From: Cronobacter universalis NCTC 9529
Lineage (GTDB): Bacteria; Pseudomonadota; Gammaproteobacteria; Enterobacterales; Enterobacteriaceae
Length of the DNA stretch: 64,000 nt
Assembly: GCF_001277175.1 (NCBI RefSeq)
Contig: NZ_CP012257.1
Location: forward strand, 4,092,001 to 4,156,000
Direction: 5' to 3'
Both the position numbers and the translations under genes were made by a program. Within the stretch, counting starts at the first letter, position 1. Each line of letters begins with the position of its first letter. This document shows, in pieces, positions 39,038 through 47,669 of this stretch. The notes beneath the pieces were generated by a model. The model made no database searches and had not been told where the DNA came from. It saw only the letters and a list, made by a program, of their open reading frames with translations.

Positions 39038-39493
39038 CTAACATCGCGGTGTGTTAATCAACGGGGAGCAGGTCAGCGCAGCTGAAATAATTAACGCCAT
39101 AACCGTTGTGGAGCTGACAAAAAACAATCTCTCTAAAAGAGCGATCTGACTTTCAATTTCTGTAAACCTTTCCGCGGAAGAATAATGGCTTACAAGATAC
39201 CAGGCCAGGTACCCAGAATAATATCCAACATCAGAAAAAATCATGATAACCAGAAAACAAAAATAATAAACGCTTCCTTTAATGAGTTTATACCATGACC
39301 AGATTTTCATTAGTCTGATGATTAAACCCCACAAGAAAATATTAAAGAAAAGCAATGAAACCATTACAAACAGCGGCGATAGTCCACCACCATAGGTTCC
39401 TGTTTCCATAAAAATCATATCTACCGGGGGGATAATAACCAGTATTAGCAATAGCAATCCTTTTCTTAAAGTAGTTCTAATCTCGGGCAACAT
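39038..39493 (-). CDS. Membrane protein truncated by the IS (candidate immunity protein)
   Basis: 151 residues, of which about the last 12 (LTCSPLINTPRC) are read from the IS end, so the native gene is cut at 39075 and its true C-terminus is lost. Four hydrophobic segments can be seen (about 11-27, 38-60, 72-99 and 122-140), the last interrupted by the insertion. It has no recognised family. It has the same orientation as, and the same four-helix plan as, the membrane protein next to it (39598-40117), and lies downstream of a type VI effector gene. It may be a second immunity gene or a remnant of another effector module. Codon use is AT-rich, unlike the core genome. Confidence 0.6.
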   Translation of the reverse strand: MLPEIRTTLRKGLLLLILVIIPPVDMIFMETGTYGGGLSPLFVMVSLLFFNIFLWGLIIRLMKIWSWYKLIKGSVYYFCFLVIMIFSDVGYYSGYLAWYLVSHYSSAERFTEIESQIALLERLFFVSSTTVMALIISAALTCSPLINTPRC

Positions 39494-39597
39494 ACGGCTT
39501 CCTTGCTCAACGCTGTGATAACTATAAGCTGCGGCCTGTCAATATATCTGAATTTCAAAAGAACCTTGGCAACACTTTACTTAATATGATTATATTA

Positions 39598-40117
39598 TCA
39601 TAATTCATTCTTCTTTCTTATTGCACTCAGGAATCGAGAAAATATAAAGGCTGCTACTCCTGACATTACCGCATTGCCAATAAAAAAAATCATGCCCATG
39701 ATAAAATCCCGTATCGCTATAGTTTGCCCTTCTACCTGAGGTTCAACATGAGTATGGCTCAGATTAAAATCATTCATAAACAATATATGCTCAACAACAT
39801 CTTTCAAATGTATCACCGTGTCAGACATCGTAAAAATAACAAAACCCACCTGCCAGGACATAATAAAAGTAACGCCCCAATAAGAATTGACAGGTAAATG
39901 CAGCCTTCTTAATAAATAAATATAAAAAAAACACCAAAATAAATCCAGCCACAGCGGAATCTACGAATGCAATTAAAACCAAATCACTGAAAGTTCGGGA
40001 GTAGTCAGTATAAGCATAATCGCTAAAGCTTAAGTGAAACACAGCCATCAATGCTATAATAACAAAGCCAAGCGGGGCCAGAAGAACAGGAATTAATTTA
40101 CCGAGGCAATTTTGCAT
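39598..40117 (-). pseudogene. Four-helix membrane protein, frameshifted at an A8 tract (candidate Tlde immunity)
   Basis: Two overlapping readings: 39821-40117 (98 residues) and 39598-39861 (87 residues). Removing one base from the run of eight A (39924-39931; T8 in the mRNA sense) joins them into one 172-residue frame, with FFYIYLLRRLHLPVNSYWG across the junction. The joined product has four hydrophobic segments and a soluble loop (HTHVEPQVEGQ). It starts 20 bases before the effector stop, so it is translationally coupled to it, the usual arrangement for an immunity gene. Function may survive through slippage at the homopolymer; otherwise it is broken or a sequencing error. Confidence 0.65.
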
Positions 40118-40616
40118 AAGGCATCCCCATTACAGTTAATTCACCATAAGCTTTTAAAGCTTCGCATGTCGTATAGAGCTTCGTTGTATTCAGAAGTGCG
40201 TGCCGCAAGCGATAAAAATCCGCTTCGTTATAAAAAGTAACACAGCCATCAGAGACGCCTGTTCCATCAGGGCGAAGGGGATGCATCCTGAATCCGCCTC
40301 TTGTAATACCATTTATAACAAGTGAATCGTCCAGCGTGGCGTCTTGTGGGTATAAAGCAAACCATTCCCAATATTTATTCCCTGTCCTTACCCATTTATC
40401 TATTGTCTTTACTCTACTATATAACCCACCCCAACTTCTTTGCACAATTAAATACTTCCCCAATGGAATAGGCCCGTTACGTCTTCCAGAAAATTCAAGC
40501 ACATTTTTATAACTGCCAAGCCCAGAAAACACAGGAAAAACGCCGACACCAGCGCAACGCAATAAGAGTTTGCCGTCTGCGGTTTTCTCATTGTAGTTAA
40601 GTTCACAATTGATCAT
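40098..40616 (-). CDS. Tlde1-like L,D-transpeptidase type VI effector (DUF2778)
   Basis: 172 residues without a signal peptide. The C-terminal half carries the L,D-transpeptidase-type catalytic motif: His112 in FRMHPLRPDGTG, then Ser122-Asp-Gly-Cys125 in VSDGCVTF. The N-terminal half has the DUF2778 pattern (NYNEKTADGKLLLRCAGVG, GPIPLGKYLI). Tlde1 proteins in Salmonella are injected by the type VI system and act on peptidoglycan tetrapeptides in the target periplasm. The gene begins 9 bases after hcp and overlaps the candidate immunity gene by 20 bases. Confidence 0.82.
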   Translation of the reverse strand: MINCELNYNEKTADGKLLLRCAGVGVFPVFSGLGSYKNVLEFSGRRNGPIPLGKYLIVQRSWGGLYSRVKTIDKWVRTGNKYWEWFALYPQDATLDDSLVINGITRGGFRMHPLRPDGTGVSDGCVTFYNEADFYRLRHALLNTTKLYTTCEALKAYGELTVMGMPYAKLPR

Positions 40617-40625
40617 CGCACTATC

Positions 40626-41117
40626 CTAAGCATACATCTGGCTGTTCCAGGCATCCGTGTATTGAATATTCCCGTTCAGGTATTTCCAGGTTATTTTGTT
40701 GTATATCAGCCCTACGGACTCCACCGGCGTGGAAAGCAACCCCTCCGGGTGTTTAAAGTTTTGCATATTGGGATGGATACCAGTAATTCTTACATCTTCC
40801 AGTATCATCTGGAAAAACTCTTCTTCCATACCCGCATGGTTAATTCGATACCAGCGAATGATAGCTCGCTGTAGTTTTTCACTGGTAGCGACTGCGCGAT
40901 AAAGATAAGGAGAGGATTTATCGAATTCCTTTTCTATGTTCATCAGATTATGAACGCGTGTTGCTGTTAGTTTGCCGGTATTTCCGTCGAAAGGTACAGA
41001 CAAACCATGACCAAAGCTCTGAACCTCTATACTCCCCTCGCGGCCCGCCACCCCTGAGCCACCACAAATTAACGCGCCCGAGGCGTCATAAAGCCATAAA
41101 TGTGCCGGGACAGCCAT
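40626..41117 (-). CDS. hcp: Hcp-family type VI secretion tube protein (orphan)
   Basis: 163-residue Hcp. Family features: start MAVPAHLWLYDASGALICGG, the HGLSVPFDGNTGKLTATRVH loop, ATSEKLQRAIIRWYRIN followed by GMEEEFFQMILEDVRITGI, and the C-terminal YNKITWKYLNGNIQYTDAW. Hcp forms hexameric rings of the secretion tube and carries small effectors in its lumen. No other apparatus gene is near, so it is an orphan that would work with a type VI system elsewhere in the genome. AAAGGAG precedes the ATG. The gap 41118-41342 is AT-rich and shows no gene. Confidence 0.88.
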   Translation of the reverse strand: MAVPAHLWLYDASGALICGGSGVAGREGSIEVQSFGHGLSVPFDGNTGKLTATRVHNLMNIEKEFDKSSPYLYRAVATSEKLQRAIIRWYRINHAGMEEEFFQMILEDVRITGIHPNMQNFKHPEGLLSTPVESVGLIYNKITWKYLNGNIQYTDAWNSQMYA

Positions 41118-41342
41118 AATGATCTCCTTTATTAAATCATATCGATGACATCACGCTTTTTCATTGCTTCATTGAATAGATCTCGACAGCAATAAAGGTT
41201 ATTTACCGTCATACGACATAAGAAGTAAAAAGGAGTTGGAATTTAATTAACTTATTTTTGATGAAGATTAAAAAATGCAGCAGGCATTCATGGTTTTAAT
41301 ATCAACAAGAAATCAATAAATTGCCATAATTAATGACTCGTT

Positions 41343-41960
41343 TCATCCTTTCAAATAATCCCCCAACAGCCGGGATAAATGCGTCTGGAATTGCCCGGTA
41401 TAGTCGTGCGGAATAAACCCTTCGAGAAACGATTTCGTCGGCCCGGTAATGACGCCCAGCGCCATATGGGCGGTGAATACCGGGTCGGGAAAGGTTTTAT
41501 CCGGCGCGGTAACAAGCGTTTGCGCTATATCATTCACCATTCGCTGGTACATCACGCCCATCAGGCGCGCGCCGTCGCGCTCTGCCGCCACGCCATACAG
41601 CGCTTTTGATTCATCAGGATTGGCTAATTTCAGGCTCAGAAAAGCCTGCACCATCGCACAGGCCATTTCCCCGACGGGTTTGCCGCGCACGGAAATACAC
41701 GCGGCTTCGAGCGCGTCGGCGATTTTGGTTAAGTGTAATTCCAGCACGCCGGAAAGCAGCGCGTCGCGATTAGGGTAATACTGATAAAGACTCCCGACCG
41801 ACATTCCGGCGCGGCTGGCGACGCGTGTGGTGGTACAGCGGCTGAGTCCTTCGGTCACTAAAACCTGAATGGTCGCCGTATGAAGCGCCTCCACCGTCGC
41901 CACGGAACGGCGCTGGATCGGGGCTTTACGCGGGCTGAGCGGTGCTGCGGTCGTCTTCAT
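41343..41960 (-). CDS. TetR-family regulator
   Basis: 205 residues. The N-terminal TetR helix-turn-helix is clear (VATVEALHTATIQVLVTEGL, TTTRVASRAGMSVGSLYQYY). The C-terminal ligand domain is of the TetR_C_5/YjgJ-like type (LMGVMYQRMVNDIAQTL). It is divergent from an aldo-keto reductase gene across 76 bases, so it most likely represses that gene and itself. This is the first core-like, GC-rich gene after the selC island. Confidence 0.85.
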   Translation of the reverse strand: MKTTAAPLSPRKAPIQRRSVATVEALHTATIQVLVTEGLSRCTTTRVASRAGMSVGSLYQYYPNRDALLSGVLELHLTKIADALEAACISVRGKPVGEMACAMVQAFLSLKLANPDESKALYGVAAERDGARLMGVMYQRMVNDIAQTLVTAPDKTFPDPVFTAHMALGVITGPTKSFLEGFIPHDYTGQFQTHLSRLLGDYLKG

Positions 41961-41977
41961 GGAATGCGAATTCTTAA

Positions 41978-42014
41978 ACTGAAGGATGCTTCATATACTA
42001 ATACTTCCTTCACA
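41978..42014. promoter_or_regulatory. Candidate TetR operator
   Basis: TGAAGGA and TCCTTCA, separated by about 19 bases, form a symmetric pair in the 76-base divergent gap between the regulator and the aldo-keto reductase. Spacing is wide for a single TetR dimer site, so two dimers or chance are alternatives. Confidence 0.35.
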
Positions 42015-42036
42015 TCGATACAGCAAGCAGGTCGTC

Positions 42037-42903
42037 ATGAACAATATTGAAAAAAGCGGTACGTATAAACTCGGCAGCCGTGAAGTCAGACGGTTTGGAT
42101 ATGGCGCGATGCAGCTCGCAGGCCCCGGCGTATTTGGACCGCCGAAAGATAAAAACGCGGCCCTCAGCGTATTACGCGCGGCCGTTGAGGCGGGCGTTAA
42201 TCATATTGATACCAGCGATTTTTACGGGCCGCACATTACGAATCAACTGATTTGCGAAGCGTTATATCCCTACCGCGACGACCTGACGATTGTGACTAAA
42301 GTCGGCGCGACACGTGGCAATGATGCCTCGTGGAACCCGGCATATTCGGCTGACGAATTAACCCAGGCCGTGCACGATAATTTGCGCAACCTGAAGCTCG
42401 ACGCGCTGGATGTCGTCAATTTTCGCGTGATGTTTGATGTCCACGGCCCGGCGGAAGGATCTATCGAAGCGCCGCTCATAGCGCTGGTGAAATTAAAAGA
42501 ACAAGGGCTGATTAAACATATCGGCTTAAGTAACGTCACGCAGAAACAGGTTGCGCAAGCGCGGCAGATAACGCCAATAAGCTGCGTGCAAAATATGTAT
42601 AACATCGTTCACCGTGACGATGAGGCGTTAATTGATGAACTGGCCGCCGCCGGGATTGCCTATGTACCGTTTTTCCCGTTAGGCGGATTCTCACCGTTAC
42701 AGTCTTCAACGCTTGAGACTATCGCAACGCAATTATCAGCAACGCCGATGCAGGTGGCGCTCGCCTGGCTGTTAAACCGCTCCGAGAATATTTTATTAAT
42801 TCCGGGTACGTCGTCAGTCGCGCATTTCCATGAAAACAGCAAGGCCACGGAATTAACGCTCTCTCAGGAAACCCTCGACGCGTTAAATAAACTGGCCGCG
42901 TAA
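42037..42903 (+). CDS. Aldo/keto reductase, YdbC-like
   Basis: NADP(H)-dependent oxidoreductase of 288 residues with the aldo-keto reductase barrel. Catalytic tetrad members: Asp and Tyr in VNHIDTSDFYGPH, Lys in LTIVTKVGATRG; His is replaced in the usual strand by VVNFRVM, as in the YdbC branch. The cofactor loop is LLIPGTSSVAHFHEN. The start MNNIEKSGTYKLGSREVRRFGYGAMQLAGP is similar to E. coli YdbC. Natural substrate unknown; aldehydes are likely, and the TetR neighbour suggests inducibility. Confidence 0.85.
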   Translation: MNNIEKSGTYKLGSREVRRFGYGAMQLAGPGVFGPPKDKNAALSVLRAAVEAGVNHIDTSDFYGPHITNQLICEALYPYRDDLTIVTKVGATRGNDASWNPAYSADELTQAVHDNLRNLKLDALDVVNFRVMFDVHGPAEGSIEAPLIALVKLKEQGLIKHIGLSNVTQKQVAQARQITPISCVQNMYNIVHRDDEALIDELAAAGIAYVPFFPLGGFSPLQSSTLETIATQLSATPMQVALAWLLNRSENILLIPGTSSVAHFHENSKATELTLSQETLDALNKLAA

Positions 42904-42911
42904 GCGCGAAA

Positions 42912-42972
42912 CGCCGTCAGATTTTACGCATTTCGCCAATGTGTTCGTAAAATCTGTACGGCGCTATTTTTT
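42912..42972. terminator. Terminator between the aldo-keto reductase and mocA
   Basis: A long interrupted stem, CGCCGT-CAGATTTTACG paired with CGTAAAATCTG-TACGGCG across a 17-base loop, followed by CTATTTTTT. It separates two convergent genes and overlaps the mocA stop codon. Confidence 0.75.
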
Positions 42973-43512
42973 ATCGTGTTCAGCCGCCGCTAAATCCGCC
43001 GGCACGTCAATGTCCTGCACGATGCCTGCGTCGTTTAGCGCAAGCGTTAATACGTCTGCGCGCGCCCTTGCCGCCTGCACAATCGATTTTGCGCCCTCAT
43101 CGCCAGAAAGCGCGACAAGCGCGTCGAAATACTCACGCCGGAAGCCGACCGGGTGACCATGACGCTGCTGGTAGTACGGCACCACCACGGGCTTTTCATT
43201 CAGCGCCTGCGCCACCCGTTGCAGCGACGCGGCCGTTATGAGCGGCAGATCGCCCGGCAGGATCAGCCAGCCTGCGGCGTCTGGTGTGGCTTTCACACCA
43301 AGCGCGATGGACTCGCCCATGCCGTCAGTGCCCCCTTCCGGCCTGACCAGATGCCACGGCAGGCCAGACGCCCGCGCCGCCGCCAGTACGTGTTGCAGCA
43401 CCGGCTTGCCCGCCAGCAGCGCCTCCAGCTTGTGCGTCGTTCCGCCGCCCGCGCGAAAGCGCTCGCCCTTTCCGGCGGCGAGAATAATGATGACCGGCTG
43501 TGCTTCGGGCAT
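42964..43512 (-). CDS. mocA: Molybdenum cofactor cytidylyltransferase (MocA-like)
   Basis: 182-residue nucleotidyltransferase of the MobA/MocA type. The CTP-binding N-terminus IIILAAGKGERFRAGGG, and LILPGDLPLITAASL with the metal-binding Asp, are present. It would convert Mo-molybdopterin to the cytosine dinucleotide form required by xanthine-oxidase-family enzymes such as PaoC. It overlaps the xdhC stop by TGATG and is the last gene of the pao operon. GTP-linked MobA function is less likely given the operon. Confidence 0.8.
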   Translation of the reverse strand: MPEAQPVIIILAAGKGERFRAGGGTTHKLEALLAGKPVLQHVLAAARASGLPWHLVRPEGGTDGMGESIALGVKATPDAAGWLILPGDLPLITAASLQRVAQALNEKPVVVPYYQQRHGHPVGFRREYFDALVALSGDEGAKSIVQAARARADVLTLALNDAGIVQDIDVPADLAAAEHDKK

Positions 43513-44447
43513 CAGCCTGCGGCCTCATGGTTGAGTCGCGCCGCCGCAACATCAGCAAGAATCGACAGCGCCAGCGACTGCGCGTCGCGGGCTTTCGGGA
43601 AGATCCCGATCGGCGCTTTAATGCGGGCGATATCCCGCTCGCTAAAGCCCCGCTCGCGCAGCGCCGCGGTGCGTGCGGCATGGGTGCGCTGGCTGCCGAG
43701 CGCGCCGATGTAAAACGACGCGTCAGAAAGTGCCGCGTCAAGCACCGGCAGTTCGCGATCAAGATCGTGAAAAAGCACGATCACGGCGGTATCGGCGTCA
43801 ATCTGCGCACAGGCAGTCTGCGGATTGATGCCGTCATTCACCAGCACGTCGTAACCTGCCGCCCGCGCGATAGTGGCGGTGGCCTCGGCCTCCACGGAGC
43901 GGCCGAAAATAATGACCTGCGTGCAGGGCGTGTAGCGCACGTCAAAGACGTCGTCGCGCCAGCCGGTCTTTTGTACCGGGAGCACGCTTTGCAGCGTCTG
44001 CGTGGAAGGGTGATAACGCAGCCCTGCCGCTTTGCGCTGTGAAAGGGCGTTCAGCACCGCCAGCAGCGGCGTCGCCTCACGTAGCGGGTGAATCGCGAGC
44101 GTAATGCCGCCGCCGCACGGCAGCACAATATCGAAATAGGGCGAGCCTTCGCCATATTTCACCAGGCGATCTTTACCGCAGGCGATCGCCTCCAGCGCCT
44201 CGAATGCGGCGGCGGCCTCCACGCAGCCGCCGGAGACAAAGCCGCAATACGCGCCGTCGTCGCGCACGGCCATCTGCGCGCCGAGCGCGCGTGACGAGCC
44301 GCCGCGGATCTCCACCAGCGTCACCAGCGCCACGGCCATGCCGGCGCGCAGCGCCTGCGCCGCAAAGCGCAAAATCGCGGTGCTGTCGTCGGTCAGAAAC
44401 GCCGCCTCAGGCCGCGCCTGTTCTGTCAGCAGGGGTTGTTGCAGCAC
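43512..44447 (-). CDS. paoD: XdhC/CoxI-family cofactor-insertion chaperone (PaoD-like)
   Basis: 311 residues from a GTG start. The N-terminal XdhC/CoxI domain (LRAGMAVALVTLVEIRGGSSRALGAQMAV, YCGFVSGGCVEAA) is followed by a Rossmann-like domain (VIIFGRSVEAEATATIARAAGYDVLV, YIGALGSQRTHAAR). This family binds the sulfurated molybdenum cofactor and loads it into the aldehyde or xanthine oxidase encoded alongside. It follows paoC after 70 bases and is coupled to mocA. Confidence 0.85.
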   Translation of the reverse strand: MLQQPLLTEQARPEAAFLTDDSTAILRFAAQALRAGMAVALVTLVEIRGGSSRALGAQMAVRDDGAYCGFVSGGCVEAAAAFEALEAIACGKDRLVKYGEGSPYFDIVLPCGGGITLAIHPLREATPLLAVLNALSQRKAAGLRYHPSTQTLQSVLPVQKTGWRDDVFDVRYTPCTQVIIFGRSVEAEATATIARAAGYDVLVNDGINPQTACAQIDADTAVIVLFHDLDRELPVLDAALSDASFYIGALGSQRTHAARTAALRERGFSERDIARIKAPIGIFPKARDAQSLALSILADVAAARLNHEAAG

Positions 44448-44517
44448 CTTTTCTTATCCTTTTATCAAACTGCGATGCGGTTCGGCTGGCGACGCGCGGC
44501 CGCCAGCCGTCACGTCC

Positions 44518-46716
44518 TTATGCAATCTCTGGCAGCCCTTCCAGCAGCTTATCCAGCGTGAGGGGGTAGTCGCGCACGCGCACGCCGGTGGCGTTGTAAA
44601 TCGCGTTCGCGATGGCGGCGCTGACGCCGCACAGGCCGAGCTCGCCCACGCCTTTGGCTTTCATCGGCGACGACACCGGGTCGGTGTCTTCCAGGAAAAT
44701 CACCTCCTGCGTCGGGATATCGGCGTGAACCGGCACCTCATAGAGCGCCATGTCGTGATTAACGAAAAAGCCGCGCCGCGTATCGACGAACAGTTCTTCC
44801 ATCAGCGCCCCGCCAAGCCCCATCGTCATCGCGCCGATGACCTGGCTGCGCGCGGTTTTCGGGTTGAGAATGCGCCCGGCGGCGCAGACCGCCAGCATCC
44901 GGCGCACGCGCACTTCGCCTGTGTTCGCCTCGACGGCCACCTCCACAAAATGCCCGGCGAAGGTCGACTGCTGGAACTGTTTATCGAGATCGCCATATTC
45001 CATGGTGTCTTCAACCGTCAGCATGCCGTCAGCGGCGGCATCGGCGAGCGCCGCGATGCGCCCGTCGCCCTGCACATTGCCATCGAAGAATTCGGCGCGG
45101 TTCGGGTCAAACCCGAGCTTATTGGCTACCGCTTCGCGCAGTTTGACGCACGCCGCGTACACGCCCGCCGTGGAGCTGTTCGCGCCCCACTGCCCGCCCG
45201 AGCCGGAAGAGATGGGGTAATCGGAATCGCCCAGCCGCACGGTCACGCGCTCCAGCGGCACGCCCATCATTTCGGCGGCGGTTTGCGCGATGATGGTATA
45301 GCTGCCGGTGCCGATATCCGTCATGTCCGTTTCCACGGTGATATGGCCCTGCGCGTCCAGATGTACGCGCGCGCCCGACCTGGTCACCAGGTTATTACGA
45401 AAACCCGCCGCCATACCGAGCCCAATCAGCCAGTCGCCTTCGCGCACCTGCGCCGGTTGCGGGTTGCGCTGATGCCAGCCGAAGTGCGCCGCCCCGGTAC
45501 GAAGACACTCCACCAGCTGACGGCGCGAGAAAAAGCGCTCCGGGTGCGCCGGGTCAACTTGCGTGTCGTTGATGATGCGAAACTCCACGGGATCGATGCC
45601 GAGTTTTTCGGCCATTTCATCCATCGCGATCTCCAGCACCATCATGCCCGGCGCTTCGCCAGGCGCGCGCATGGAGTTGCCCTCGGGCAGATCCAGCTCC
45701 GCCAGACGCAGTCCGGTGTGACGGTTCGCGCCCGCGTAGAGCAGCTCCGTCTGGTTGGTCGCCGTCTCCGTCGGGCCGCCCGGCAGGTTGCCGGACCAGC
45801 TTTCATGGGCGATGGCCGTGATGCGCCCGTCATTGTGCGCGCCGATGCGCACCCGCTGGATCGTGGCCGGGCGGTGCGTGGTGTTATTGGGAATAAAGGG
45901 GCGCGGCAGCATCACTTTCACAGGGCGTTGCGTTGCGCGTGCGCCGAGCGCCGCCAGCACCGCGTCGCTGCGCAAAAAGAGTTTGCTGCCAAAGCCGCCG
46001 CCGATAAACGGCGAACGCACGCGGATATTTTCAAGGGGAATACCGAGCGTTTTGGCGAGATCGCCGCGCCACCAGTTAATCATCTGGCTCGACGTCCAGA
46101 GCGTGAGTTTATCGCCCTCCCACGCGGCCATGGACGCGTGCGGTTCCATCGCCATATGGCTTTGATCGGGCGTGGTGTACGTGGCATCGAGCTGCACGGC
46201 GGCGCTTTCAAAAGCGCTATTAAAATCGCCAACAGTTTTATCGGGCGTATCCTCCGGCGGCGTGGTCACCGACGGTTTTTGCTTTGCCAGATCGTAATGA
46301 CCCGGCGCTTCTTCATACTCCACCGTAATCAGCCCGGCGGCCGCGCGAGCCTGTTCGAACGTTTCCGCCACCACCAGCGCGATAGCCTGGTGATAATGCT
46401 CGATTTCCGGGCCGCCCAGCAGTGTTGCCGCGTTCATGTCGCCCTTACCCGGCAGGGCGGCGTTCTCCGCCGTCACCACGGCCAGCACGCCGGGCGCCTG
46501 TTGCGCCGCCTGGATATCCATCGCGACGATGCGCCCTTTGGCGATGGCCGATCCCACCACATGGCCATAGGCGGCGTTCGGCGCTTCATCGTGCCACTCA
46601 TAGGCGTAAGTGGCCTGGCCTGAGGTTTTTAGCGGGCCGTCGATACGATCGCGCGGCCGTCCGACCACTTTCTGCTGGTCGATCGGGTTCTCTGTTGCCG
46701 GTTTTTCAAATTTCAT
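44518..46716 (-). CDS. paoC: Aldehyde oxidase, molybdenum-binding subunit
   Basis: 732-residue xanthine-oxidase-family subunit, the length of E. coli PaoC. The catalytic glutamate in the near-terminal VGELGLCGVSAA motif falls at residue 692, as in E. coli. Molybdenum-cofactor segments SPFIGGGFGSKLFLRSD, FRNNLVTRSGARVHL and GSGGQWGANSSTAGVYAA are intact. It oxidises aldehydes to carboxylic acids. It starts at TGATG shared with the paoB stop. Confidence 0.95.
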   Translation of the reverse strand: MKFEKPATENPIDQQKVVGRPRDRIDGPLKTSGQATYAYEWHDEAPNAAYGHVVGSAIAKGRIVAMDIQAAQQAPGVLAVVTAENAALPGKGDMNAATLLGGPEIEHYHQAIALVVAETFEQARAAAGLITVEYEEAPGHYDLAKQKPSVTTPPEDTPDKTVGDFNSAFESAAVQLDATYTTPDQSHMAMEPHASMAAWEGDKLTLWTSSQMINWWRGDLAKTLGIPLENIRVRSPFIGGGFGSKLFLRSDAVLAALGARATQRPVKVMLPRPFIPNNTTHRPATIQRVRIGAHNDGRITAIAHESWSGNLPGGPTETATNQTELLYAGANRHTGLRLAELDLPEGNSMRAPGEAPGMMVLEIAMDEMAEKLGIDPVEFRIINDTQVDPAHPERFFSRRQLVECLRTGAAHFGWHQRNPQPAQVREGDWLIGLGMAAGFRNNLVTRSGARVHLDAQGHITVETDMTDIGTGSYTIIAQTAAEMMGVPLERVTVRLGDSDYPISSGSGGQWGANSSTAGVYAACVKLREAVANKLGFDPNRAEFFDGNVQGDGRIAALADAAADGMLTVEDTMEYGDLDKQFQQSTFAGHFVEVAVEANTGEVRVRRMLAVCAAGRILNPKTARSQVIGAMTMGLGGALMEELFVDTRRGFFVNHDMALYEVPVHADIPTQEVIFLEDTDPVSSPMKAKGVGELGLCGVSAAIANAIYNATGVRVRDYPLTLDKLLEGLPEIA

Positions 46717-47669
46717 CAGCCTGCCCTCGCTTGCGTCAGTACCGAGGCGATGGTGCGTTTCGCCAGCACCAGCTTGAATGCGTTTTCCGCGGTCGGCTGC
46801 GCGACGGCGAACAGCGCGTCATACACCGCCTGCGCGCCGTGCGGCACCTGCGCATCCGCGGCATCAAGCCGCCAGGGTTTATGCGCCACGCCGCCCACCG
46901 CCACGCGTCCGGTGCCGTCCGGCTGCACAATCGCGGCCACCGACACCAGCGCGAACGCGTAAGAGGCGCGGTCGCGCACTTTGCGGTAAATGTGCGTTCC
47001 GCCCGCGGGCGGCGGCAGGGTGACGGCCGTGATGAATTCGCCAGGCTCAAGCGCCGTTTCCAGATGCGGCGTATCGCCAGGCGCTCGGTAAAATTCCGCG
47101 ACCGGAATGCGGCGCGCCTGGCCGTTCGGGTTGATGGTTTCCACCACCGCGTCCAGCAGGCGCATGGCGACCGCCATATCGCTCGGGTGCGTGGCGATAC
47201 AGGCGTCGCTCGCGCCCACCACGGCTAACTGGCGGCTGTATCCCTGCATGGCGGCGCAGCCGCTGCCGGGCTTACGTTTATTGCATGGCTGGTTGGTGTC
47301 GTAGAAATAGGGGCAGCGGGTGCGCTGCAAGAGATTCCCGGCGGTCGTCGCCCGGTTGCGTAACTGCCCGGACGCCCCGGCCAGCAGCGCGCGCGAAAGC
47401 ACGGCGTAGTCGCGGCGCACGCGTTCATCTGCCGCCAGATCGGTGTTGCGCACCAGCGCGCCGATCCGCAGCCCGCCCTCTTCCGTGGGCTCAATCGTAT
47501 CCAGCGCGAGATCGTTGACGTCAATCAGATGCACCGGCGTTTCTATCTCCAGTTTCATCAGATCGAGCAGGTTGGTGCCGCCCGCGATGAATTTTGCGCC
47601 CGGCGTGCGCTGCGCGCTGGCCGCCGCCTCTGCGGGCGTCGCGGCGCGTTCGTAAGTGAAAGCTTTCAT
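46716..47669 (-). CDS. paoB: Aldehyde oxidase, FAD-binding subunit
   Basis: 317-residue FAD subunit of the CO-dehydrogenase flavoprotein type: FAD motif [18 protein letters not shown] and [16 protein letters not shown]. The four cysteines Cys119, Cys129, Cys138 and Cys157 (in [22 protein letters not shown] and ASDAC) fit the extra [4Fe-4S] cluster that distinguishes PaoB from most relatives. It overlaps paoA by ATGA and paoC by TGATG, so the three subunits are translated as a unit. Confidence 0.94.
   Translation of the reverse strand: MKAFTYERAATPAEAAASAQRTPGAKFIAGGTNLLDLMKLEIETPVHLIDVNDLALDTIEPTEEGGLRIGALVRNTDLAADERVRRDYAVLSRALLAGASGQLRNRATTAGNLLQRTRCPYFYDTNQPCNKRKPGSGCAAMQGYSRQLAVVGASDACIATHPSDMAVAMRLLDAVVETINPNGQARRIPVAEFYRAPGDTPHLETALEPGEFITAVTLPPPAGGTHIYRKVRDRASYAFALVSVAAIVQPDGTGRVAVGGVAHKPWRLDAADAQVPHGAQAVYDALFAVAQPTAENAFKLVLAKRTIASVLTQARAG

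Larger units (their letters stand above)
37855..39075 (-). mobile_element. IS3-family element, IS407 group
   Basis: About 1.22 kb. The ends are imperfect inverted repeats beginning TGACCTGC(C/T)CCC: left end TGACCTGCCCCCAGG at 37855, right end the complement of TGACCTGCTCCCCGTTG ending at 39075. It carries overlapping-frame orfA and orfB. Four-base flanks differ (CGTG on the left, GCGC on the right), so there is no target-site duplication of the size usual in this group. Confidence 0.88.

Noticed and set aside
41118..41342. attR repeat of the selC 3' end
   Set aside because: No copy of GATCTTCCGCCA was found in this gap; the right edge of the island cannot be set by a repeat.
44338..46623. 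761-codon open frame on the + strand
   Set aside because: Antisense to paoC; Arg/His-rich composition typical of a shadow frame.
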